Assembly: GCF_014639155.1 (NCBI RefSeq)
Contig: NZ_BMFT01000004.1
Coordinates: 284,912-348,911 of the forward strand
Length of the DNA stretch: 64,000 bases
Reading direction: 5' to 3'
From: Paenibacillus segetis
GTDB taxonomy: Bacteria > Bacillota > Bacilli > Paenibacillales > Paenibacillaceae
This document shows, one piece after another, positions 34,254 through 40,907 of this stretch. The first letter of the stretch is position 1, and every line of letters starts with the position of its first letter. The notes beneath the pieces are model-generated. The model made no database searches, had not been told where the DNA came from, and saw only the letters and a program-made list of their open reading frames with translations. The position numbers were made by a program, and so were the translations under genes.

Positions 34254-34736
34254 ATGGCGATCAAAATGCATGATAATATGGAGTTCTCCAAGTTTGATTA
34301 CAATCGACATAATCAAAATAACCAACACCAACATCATCAAGAAATGATCTATCATAACCCTAATCCTGATTATGTAGGCTTTTGGGTACGATTTCTCGCA
34401 TATTTAATTGATGTCGTAATTTTAGAAGTTTTATCATGGATATGGCCATTCAATGTTGGGATAATTAGTTGGATGATTGGGTTTGTATATTTTACGTACT
34501 TACCTAGCACTCCATGGCAGGGGACGATCGGGAAACTAATCGTTGGTGCCAAAATTGTAGATGAAGAAGGCAATAGAATATCCTATCTGCACTCCATTGG
34601 ACGATACCTTTCCTCTATAGTATCGGGTCTCATTTTGTGTATTGGGTTTCTGATGATCGCGTTCACTGATCAGAAGAGGGGGCTGCATGATTATATGGCA
34701 GGTACCTATGTGTTGAAAAAAGAATCTCAGCTGTAA
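34254..34736 (+). CDS. RDD-family membrane protein with His/Asn/Gln-rich N-terminus
   Basis: A 160-residue protein. Residues about 42-155 are an RDD domain: YVGFWVRFLAYLIDVVILE (conserved R-x-x-A-x-x-I-D), three membrane segments, TPWQGTIGKLIVGAKIVDEEG and a final LHDYMAGTYVL. RDD proteins are of uncertain function, some linked to ion transport. Before it lies a 30-residue tail rich in H, N and Q (NRHNQNNQHQHHQ), which might bind metal. Start choice is uncertain: the ATG at 34254 follows its ribosome site too closely and the one at 34266 is rather far. Confidence 0.82.
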   Translation: MAIKMHDNMEFSKFDYNRHNQNNQHQHHQEMIYHNPNPDYVGFWVRFLAYLIDVVILEVLSWIWPFNVGIISWMIGFVYFTYLPSTPWQGTIGKLIVGAKIVDEEGNRISYLHSIGRYLSSIVSGLILCIGFLMIAFTDQKRGLHDYMAGTYVLKKESQL

Positions 34737-34764
34737 TGTCAGTGACATTCTCGCTTAGGCAAAG

Positions 34765-34800
34765 ACCCGCTACTGATCTTAAGATCGGTAGCGGTTCTCT
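34765..34800. terminator. Bidirectional terminator
   Basis: CCGCTACTGATC and GATCGGTAGCGG form a 12-bp stem with one T-G pair and a short TTAA loop, between the convergent RDD and LOV genes. Confidence 0.78.
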
Positions 34801-34819
34801 ATATTATACTAAGATTAAT

Positions 34820-36547
34820 TTATTCTCTGTTGGACAACAGTAACTGCTTCAAAGAGGCTTCGTTAAGTGGTCGGCTGTAATAATAGCCTTGAATTTGATC
34901 GCAGCCGTTATCACGCAGGAAATTAAATTGATCCTCGGTTTCAACCCCTTCAGCTAATACGGTCATCCCAAGCGATTTGCCTAATTGAATGATTGATACG
35001 AGGAGAGAGCTATCCCGTAGAGAGTTAGGTGTCTCCCGTATAAAGGTCCGATCAATTTTTAGAACCTGTAGTGGCAGCTCCTTTAAATAGTAGATCGAGG
35101 AATAACCTGTTCCGAAATCATCGATGGAAAGGGTGATTCCCTTTTTCTGAAGCGTATCTAACTTTTCCATAATGAATAGTGGTGTGTTAAGTAGGGATTC
35201 AGTCACTTCAAGCTCTAAATATTCCGGAGCAAGCCCGGTTTGCTCTAATACATTCTGTACCATATGGACGAACTGTGGGTGTTTAAATTGCACAGCTGAG
35301 ACGTTTACAGACACGGGTAGCTTAGGAAGTCCAGCATCTTGCCACTTCTTGTTTGTTCGGCATGCCTCTGACATGACCCATTCCCCTAGCTGTACGATAA
35401 ATCCCGTATCCTCTGCGACAGGAATGAAATTATTAGGAGGAACTAATCCCTGCTCAGGATCGTTCCAACGAATTAAAGCTTCAAATCCGATGAGTGCAAA
35501 AGTAGAGGTATCAATTTTGGGTTGGTAATGGAGTTCGAACTGCCCTTCAGATAAGGCCCTCGGCAACTTTTTCTCAATATTTATCTTCTCATGCAGTCTA
35601 TCCATCAAATAGTAGTCGAAATAGTGCGGACCGTTCAATGACTCAGCCTTAGCTTCTTTCATCGCCAGTTCAGCATGTTTGAGTAGTTTGGTTACATCCT
35701 GACTATCATCAGGGTAGAGGCTGATGCCCATACCACACCCCGCAACGATCTCCTCATCGAATACAGAATAAGGCTTCTTTAATGCGTTGCTCAAACTATT
35801 TGCTATCTCATGGATTTTGAGCGGGTCGGAAATGTCAGACAAGAATATGATAAAGTCATCTGCAAAGCTACGGCAAATGGGTGTCCCTTCATCCAGTGAG
35901 TTCTTCAGCCGTTCGGCTACTTTTCTTAGAAGCTCATTTCCCATTGTTTCGCCATAACTTTCATTGATATAACGGAAACGATTTAAATTCACACGCAGAA
36001 CAGCGGCTGTCTTGTCTTTAGAATCAGGCTCTTCGAATTTTGATTTCATAATATCCTTGAAGTGATTCATATTTAGCAGTTCAGTTAAGGGGTCAAAATA
36101 AGAAAGCTGCTGAATTTTTTGTTTAGAAGCGTTACGTTCTTCTACCTCTTTAGTGACGTCAAATTGAAGACCGATAAAATAGATCACTTCACCTTCGCGA
36201 TTAACGACGGGACTGATGATAAATTGATTCCAGAATGTGCTGCCATCTTTCCTATAATTCTTGATGGTAACTGTATCAGGACGGCCTTCTATGATAGCCC
36301 GACGGATGATCCCCAGATGGTTCTTGTCCGTTTCTTCGCCTTGAAGAAATCGACAATTACGCATGAGAACTTCTTCACGCTTATAACCGGTGTTCTTCTC
36401 AAATCCCTGATTAACGTAGACCAGAGGATTATCCTTAAGGTTTGGATCAGTTACAGCTATTCCTACACCCATCAGATCAATGGAATGCAGCAATGCGGAG
36501 GAATTAATAATCGATTCGATACGAGTCTGATAATCGGCTTTTTTCAT
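34820..36547 (-). CDS. LOV-GGDEF-EAL protein: putative blue-light-sensing c-di-GMP phosphodiesterase
   Basis: A 575-residue cytosolic protein. Residues 20-132 form a PAS domain of LOV type. RNCRFLQG (64-71) carries the photoactive C65, and IKNYRKDGSTFWNQ and IGLQFDVT carry the flavin-binding Asn and Gln residues, as in YtvA. Residues 148-310 are a GGDEF domain whose site reads SFADDF (227-232), so it should not make c-di-GMP. Residues 325-575 are an EAL domain with EALIRW (356-361), N415, ELEVTES, DDFGTGYSS (476-484), K497, EGVET and QGYYYSRP, all needed for hydrolysis. Light probably tunes c-di-GMP breakdown (inference). Single minus-strand gene. Confidence 0.9.
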   Translation of the reverse strand: MKKADYQTRIESIINSSALLHSIDLMGVGIAVTDPNLKDNPLVYVNQGFEKNTGYKREEVLMRNCRFLQGEETDKNHLGIIRRAIIEGRPDTVTIKNYRKDGSTFWNQFIISPVVNREGEVIYFIGLQFDVTKEVEERNASKQKIQQLSYFDPLTELLNMNHFKDIMKSKFEEPDSKDKTAAVLRVNLNRFRYINESYGETMGNELLRKVAERLKNSLDEGTPICRSFADDFIIFLSDISDPLKIHEIANSLSNALKKPYSVFDEEIVAGCGMGISLYPDDSQDVTKLLKHAELAMKEAKAESLNGPHYFDYYLMDRLHEKINIEKKLPRALSEGQFELHYQPKIDTSTFALIGFEALIRWNDPEQGLVPPNNFIPVAEDTGFIVQLGEWVMSEACRTNKKWQDAGLPKLPVSVNVSAVQFKHPQFVHMVQNVLEQTGLAPEYLELEVTESLLNTPLFIMEKLDTLQKKGITLSIDDFGTGYSSIYYLKELPLQVLKIDRTFIRETPNSLRDSSLLVSIIQLGKSLGMTVLAEGVETEDQFNFLRDNGCDQIQGYYYSRPLNEASLKQLLLSNRE

Positions 36548-36925
36548 AATAAATCCCCTTCGAAGTGAGCCATAATATGTATGTACTTACTGCTGATATC
36601 CATGTCTGGCATCTTTACGAGATATGTCTTAACCCATCATACATGTGGTTGCTAAAGGAAATCAATGGGTTTCCTCACCCGATATAGCCCAGTATAGCTT
36701 TTTTATCTATAGATCGGGCTATATCATGATAAAAAATTCCCGGATTAATAAAGAGAAGAAAGTTTGCATGATTTGTATGAATGTTTAGCCAAGATGACTA
36801 GTGCGTGATCTTCCTCATTCTAATGACAAGCATTGGAATGGTAACATGAATTAATTTAATACGTCATAGTGATAATGCGATAGAGAGATAGATTTCATTA
36901 TGTTATTCATGAACGGAGGAGAACG
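36548..36925. other. 378-bp divergent intergenic region with two inverted repeats
   Basis: It lies between the LOV gene (minus) and gltD (plus). No gene is seen. GATATAGCCC (36681-36690) and GGGCTATATC (36716-36725) are exact inverted copies 25 nt apart, followed by A-rich sequence on the plus strand. They could be a terminator for neither gene or a regulatory hairpin. A second palindrome at 36816-36840 is closer to gltD. Confidence 0.6.
36816..36840 (+). promoter_or_regulatory. Imperfect palindrome upstream of gltD, candidate operator
   Basis: CATTCTAATG (36816-36825) and CATTGGAATG (36831-36840) match in 9 of 10 paired positions around ACAAG. It sits 86 bp before the gltD start. The binding protein is unknown; a nitrogen or LysR-type regulator is a guess. 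Confidence 0.4.
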
Positions 36926-38407
36926 ATGGGAAAGGCAACCGGTTTTTTAGAATATGAACGTGAGGTGCCTGGGGAGGTCGATCCATTACAACGGATCAAT
37001 GCTTGGCAGGAATTTGTCATACCATTTGAGGAAAAGAGACTGACCATACAAGCTGCACGTTGTATGGATTGCGGAACGCCATTTTGCCATGTCGGTAGAA
37101 TGTTGTCGGGAATGGCATCGGGATGCCCCATACACAACCTCATACCGGAATGGAATGACTTGGTGTATCGAGGAAGCTGGAAAGAGGCTCTGAAGCGTCT
37201 GCACAAGAATAACAATTTCCCTGAGTTTACTGGTCGAGTTTGTCCGGCACCATGTGAAGGGGCTTGTACTGTTGGGATGAAAGGTTCTCCGGTTACGATC
37301 AAGAATATAGAGAAGGCCATCGTGGACAAAGGATTTCAGGAGGGTTGGATTACGCCGACCATCCCTACAGCTCATACGGGCAAAAGGGTGGCTATCGTTG
37401 GTTCTGGTCCGGCCGGTCTTGCTTGTGCAGATCAGCTAAATAAGGCGGGACATGATGTAACGGTATACGAACGTGCCGATCGAATCGGTGGCTTGTTGAT
37501 GTATGGGATACCTAATATGAAGCTAGACAAAGGAACGGTACAACGGCGCGTTGATCTCCTTGCCGCAGAGGGAATTACTTTTGTAACTAATATGGAAGTA
37601 GGTAAAGATATCACTATAGAGGAACTAAAGAGCGAGTTTGATGCTGTAGTACTGTGCGGAGGGGCTACGAAACCTCGTGACCTGATGATTGATGGTCGTG
37701 AGCTTCAAGGTATTCACCAAGCGATGGAGTTCTTAACACGTAGTACGCAGAGCTTACTGGATTCAGGACTTCAGGATGAGAAATATTTGTCTGTTAAAGA
37801 CAAGAATGTGATCGTCATTGGTGGCGGGGATACGGGAACGGATTGCGTGGCAACGGCAATCCGACTTGAATGTCGTAGCGTCATGCAACTGGAGATTATG
37901 CCACAGCTTCCGTTAACTCGTCAGCCAGGTAATCCTTGGCCGGAATGGCCGAAGGTTATGAAGACGGATTACGGTCAGCAAGAAGCCGCGAGACTGTATG
38001 GTACGGACCCGCGCCGTTATTTAACCTCAAGCAAGAGTTTTATAGGTGATGGACATGGAAATCTCTCGGCGATTCAAACCGTGAATGTCGAATGGGTAAC
38101 CGATCCGCAAGGTGGTATAGTTCCCGTTGAGATTCCTGGCAGTGAACAGATCATCCCAGCTGATATGGTATTATTGGCTCTTGGATTCACAGGTCCTGAA
38201 GGGGGACTAGTGGAACAATTAGGAGTTGAACGGGATGGACGTTCGAATGTTAAGGCAGAAGAACACTATATGACAAATATTCCAGGTATCTTTGCTGCTG
38301 GAGATATGCGGAGGGGACAGAGCTTGGTCGTATGGGCTATTCATGAAGGACGCGAGGCTGCTCGTGAAGTGGACTGTTATTTAATGGGGAGTACTGATCT
38401 GCAGTAA
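36926..38407 (+). CDS. gltD: Glutamate synthase (NADPH) small subunit
   Basis: A 493-residue flavoprotein subunit of GOGAT, which passes electrons from NADPH to the large subunit making glutamate from glutamine and 2-oxoglutarate. The N-terminal iron-sulfur region has CMDCGTPFCH (51-60), GCPIHNLIPEWNDLVYRGSW, and CPAPCEGACTVG. FAD (VAIVGSGPAGLACADQL) and NADPH (VIVIGGGDTGTDCVATAI) motifs follow, with a final GDMRRGQSLVVWAI. Length is typical. No large-subunit gene is adjacent within the window, so the partner must be elsewhere or the protein serves another acceptor. Confidence 0.95.
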   Translation: MGKATGFLEYEREVPGEVDPLQRINAWQEFVIPFEEKRLTIQAARCMDCGTPFCHVGRMLSGMASGCPIHNLIPEWNDLVYRGSWKEALKRLHKNNNFPEFTGRVCPAPCEGACTVGMKGSPVTIKNIEKAIVDKGFQEGWITPTIPTAHTGKRVAIVGSGPAGLACADQLNKAGHDVTVYERADRIGGLLMYGIPNMKLDKGTVQRRVDLLAAEGITFVTNMEVGKDITIEELKSEFDAVVLCGGATKPRDLMIDGRELQGIHQAMEFLTRSTQSLLDSGLQDEKYLSVKDKNVIVIGGGDTGTDCVATAIRLECRSVMQLEIMPQLPLTRQPGNPWPEWPKVMKTDYGQQEAARLYGTDPRRYLTSSKSFIGDGHGNLSAIQTVNVEWVTDPQGGIVPVEIPGSEQIIPADMVLLALGFTGPEGGLVEQLGVERDGRSNVKAEEHYMTNIPGIFAAGDMRRGQSLVVWAIHEGREAAREVDCYLMGSTDLQ

Positions 38408-38451
38408 TTTATATCTTATAAATTTGGCATGTGGAATTTAATATAGAAGTT

Positions 38452-38492
38452 AAAAGCTGACCTTACATAGTAATGTGTAGGGTCAGCTTTTA
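38452..38492. terminator. Terminator after gltD
   Basis: AAAAGCTGACC (38452-38462) pairs perfectly with GGTCAGCTTTT (38481-38491). A-run and T-run flanks allow use by the convergent gene too. Confidence 0.88.
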
Positions 38493-38498
38493 TTTGAA

Positions 38499-39329
38499 TT
38501 ATGGTAATTGCAATTTGGCACGCCCTAGAACGGCACTAATTTTAACCTCAAGGTTGTAAATATTCTGCTTATAAGTTGAAACTTGACCAGAGAGGGTCAG
38601 GAGTCGGGCTAGTGAATCACCTGAGCGATCTGCGTCACCTTTTTTTGCAGCCCCCTTGAAGTTGGTCCATTCCGTAGCAATACTCTTGTTAGGTGTCGAT
38701 TGCAGGCTTCGCTCCGACTTTATCTTTGTTTTTAATGGATCAATTTCTGCTAGAATCGAGCGCACTTGTGTTGCTTTTCTTGATTTATCAGTCTTGGCAG
38801 TCTTGAGTGAGGCTTCCTTGGCTCTGATATCTTGCCGAGCTAAATCAACCGTAATTTTTAACACATCGGCTTGACCTCGAAGCGCTTTGTATAGGGTTTT
38901 ATCTTTGAGGGATTTTGCAGCGGTAGCCTGTTTTGTTAGTGAGCTGTAGGTGGTGAAAAGAGGCTGATATTTTGCCTTAGTCTGCTTCACTTGGTCCTCC
39001 AGTTTGATGATCTTATCCGCGTCGATATCCTTGATTTTCTTGCGTAAGGAGGACAGTATAGTTTCGTTGGAGTAGTGCAGTGTTGAGGTTTTGCTGTCCC
39101 AATCCGCGGATTGCTTCTGAAGTGAGGCTAAATCATCGTATTGTTTCATTAACTTAGTTTGTTTCGCACCGCCTGCGGCTTGCGCGGTTTTCGTTAGTGA
39201 TGCCTTGACTGCATCGGTGAATTGTAAAGTGGCAGCAAAGACGGAACTACTACTCCATAACGTGGTTGTCAGAAAGAGTGCTACAACAAGTACAGCAGTT
39301 AACCTTAGCTTTAACTTATTCAAGATCAT
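38499..39329 (-). CDS. Secreted coiled-coil protein of unknown function
   Basis: A 276-residue exported protein. Residues 1-32 are a signal peptide (basic start, hydrophobic core, cut near SVFAA). The rest is rich in Lys, Ala, Gln and Thr, with long heptad-like stretches (SLRKKIKDIDADKIIKLEDQVKQTKAKY, AKEASLKTAKTDKSRKATQVRSILAEIDPLKTKI), so an elongated helical or coiled-coil shape is expected. No enzyme motif or anchor. It may associate with the wall; function unknown. Confidence 0.75.
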   Translation of the reverse strand: MILNKLKLRLTAVLVVALFLTTTLWSSSSVFAATLQFTDAVKASLTKTAQAAGGAKQTKLMKQYDDLASLQKQSADWDSKTSTLHYSNETILSSLRKKIKDIDADKIIKLEDQVKQTKAKYQPLFTTYSSLTKQATAAKSLKDKTLYKALRGQADVLKITVDLARQDIRAKEASLKTAKTDKSRKATQVRSILAEIDPLKTKIKSERSLQSTPNKSIATEWTNFKGAAKKGDADRSGDSLARLLTLSGQVSTYKQNIYNLEVKISAVLGRAKLQLP

Positions 39330-39370
39330 TCTATCATCACTCTCCTTGCCAAAATGATTTCAACATAACG

Positions 39371-39420
39371 CAAAAAAGCACCCATAAGAAAGACGTAATT
39401 ACGCCTTTTCTTACGGGTGC
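39371..39420 (-). terminator. Long near-palindromic terminator of the microprotein gene
   Basis: A 43-bp hairpin (39378-39420). The GCACCCATAAGAAA-GACGTAA arm pairs with TTACGCCTTTTCTTACGGGTGC with one mismatch and a one-base bulge. On the minus strand it is followed by T6, so it ends transcription of the gene at 39496-39648. Confidence 0.85.
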
Positions 39421-39495
39421 TTCCATCGTAAGTCGTTTCATTTAGGTTATTTTCGTCCAATATACAGGATAACCTTCATCCTGTCAACGTGACCA

Positions 39496-39648
39496 TTATT
39501 TACTAATTTCCGCCAGGTTTGCTTGTAGATTTTCTAGCTTACGAATAATTTCTTCCTGCCATTTCTGGTCACCGAGACGGGTGGCAAGGTTGAGTAGATC
39601 CAAGTAATCATCGATTTGCAACGAAGGTTTTCGTAGGGCTATTCTCAT
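39496..39648 (-). CDS. 50-residue cytosolic microprotein behind a Fur box
   Basis: A short ORF with a strong ribosome site (AAAAGGAGC, 9 bp before the ATG) and its own terminator. It encodes 50 residues: a basic start (MRIALRKPS), then an amphipathic helical segment (LQIDDYLDLLNLATRLGDQKW) and a second helix (QEEIIRKLENLQANLAEIS). No signal peptide or membrane segment. A near-perfect Fur box lies 53 bp upstream, so iron limitation should induce it. In Bacillus, small Fur-regulated proteins (FbpA, FbpB, FbpC) assist the iron-sparing sRNA FsrA. A similar role here is a guess from size and regulation, not from sequence similarity. Confidence 0.75.
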   Translation of the reverse strand: MRIALRKPSLQIDDYLDLLNLATRLGDQKWQEEIIRKLENLQANLAEISK

Positions 39649-39700
39649 AAGCTCAAAGCTCCTTTTTGTTTATTTATATAGTGAAGGTTAATTAATCAGC

Positions 39701-39719
39701 AATAATGATAATCATTATC
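39701..39719. promoter_or_regulatory. Fur box
   Basis: AATAATGATAATCATTATC matches the 19-bp Fur consensus (GATAATGATAATCATTATC) at 18 of 19 positions. On the minus strand it lies just upstream of a TTGCTG / TATATA promoter-like pair (16-bp spacing) for the 50-residue gene. It is 166 bp from the FNT gene on the plus strand, which it may also affect. Confidence 0.88.
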
Positions 39720-39885
39720 ATATAGATATATTTATCATTATGCACAATCCCGGATCAAATGTAAATATCCGAAGCATGAAAAATGAGGATAAATCAGCGC
39801 ATTTTGTAAATAATGAAGCATCATAAGCATAAGCTTATTGTGCTGGAAATCAGAATTTTGGACACACACTATATAAGGAGGCGCT

Positions 39886-40683
39886 ATGGAAACAGAATCG
39901 TTATTAAAAGTTGAAGAACTGGCTTTGAAGAAATATAAAATTTTCAAACAAAGCCAGATTCGCTACATCGCTAGAGCAATGCTTGCAAGCATGTTCATCG
40001 GTTTTGGTGTTATTGTCGCCTTCAAAACAGGAAATTTTTTCTATATGGAACATTCTCCACTAACTTATCCCATGGCGGCCCTTACGTTTGGCGCTGCAAT
40101 TATTCTTATTGCCTATGGTGGTGGGGATCTTTTTACGGGTAATACGTTTTATTATACTTATGCCGCCTTAAGGAAGAGGATGAAATGGAAGGAAGTTGTA
40201 AGGCTATGGGTCCTTAGCTATGTCGGAAATATAATGGGAGCAGCGATATTCGCTTTGCTAATTTTCTTAACGGGACTATTTACGGATTCGTCAGTGAACA
40301 GCTTTTTATTAAACGTTGTAGAGCACAAGATGACTACATCCGCTTTTGAACTTTTTTTCCGAGCTATTCTATGTAACTGGTTAGTTTGTCTTGCATTCTT
40401 CATCCCCATGTCGCTCCAAGGGGACGGTGCGAAAATGTTCGCGATGATGTTATTCGTGTTCTGTTTCTTTATTTCGGGGTATGAACATAGTATTGCAAAT
40501 ATGTGCACCTTTGCGATTGCCCTCGTACTGAATCATCCTGGAACGATATCGTTTGCAGGGGTACTTCACAATCTGATTCCAGTCACGATCGGAAACTTAA
40601 TTGGTGGAGTTCTGCTTATGGGTGTGATGTATTATTTCGTGAATAAGCCTTTTCTTGATACTGAGGATAGTGAAAGTAAATAG
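39886..40683 (+). CDS. Formate/nitrite transporter (FNT) family channel
   Basis: A 265-residue membrane protein with six segments and the FNT signatures: MLASMFIGFGVIVAFKTG, GGGDLFTGNTFYYTYAAL, ILCNWLVCLAF and ISGYEHSIANM with the pore His. FNT pentamers pass formate, nitrite, hydrosulfide or short acids. The Y-E-H-S-I-A-N-M form is seen in YwcJ/FocA/NirC-type members; the actual anion cannot be told. It has AAGGAGG before the ATG. A Fur box 166 bp upstream is more likely to serve the divergent microprotein. Confidence 0.93.
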   Translation: METESLLKVEELALKKYKIFKQSQIRYIARAMLASMFIGFGVIVAFKTGNFFYMEHSPLTYPMAALTFGAAIILIAYGGGDLFTGNTFYYTYAALRKRMKWKEVVRLWVLSYVGNIMGAAIFALLIFLTGLFTDSSVNSFLLNVVEHKMTTSAFELFFRAILCNWLVCLAFFIPMSLQGDGAKMFAMMLFVFCFFISGYEHSIANMCTFAIALVLNHPGTISFAGVLHNLIPVTIGNLIGGVLLMGVMYYFVNKPFLDTEDSESK

Positions 40684-40715
40684 AAGCCAACTGACAAATA
40701 ATTAAACCTAAATGC

Positions 40716-40760
40716 AACCGACATATTCCTTCGTAAGGGGGGAGAATAGTCGGTTTTTTT
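40716..40760 (+). terminator. Terminator after the FNT gene
   Basis: AACCGACATATTC (40716-40728) pairs with GAATAGTCGGTT (40744-40755) with one bulge, then T5. Confidence 0.82.
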
Positions 40761-40907
40761 GATAAACGAATAATTAATCGACATATAGCGCATAAAAGGA
40801 AAAATATGTATTTAATAGTGACACAAATATGTTAAAATTAAACAATGAATCTTACATATGGATTTGGTTTCTACTATTTTATCTCGTAAAGGTGGCGTGG
40901 CATCCGA

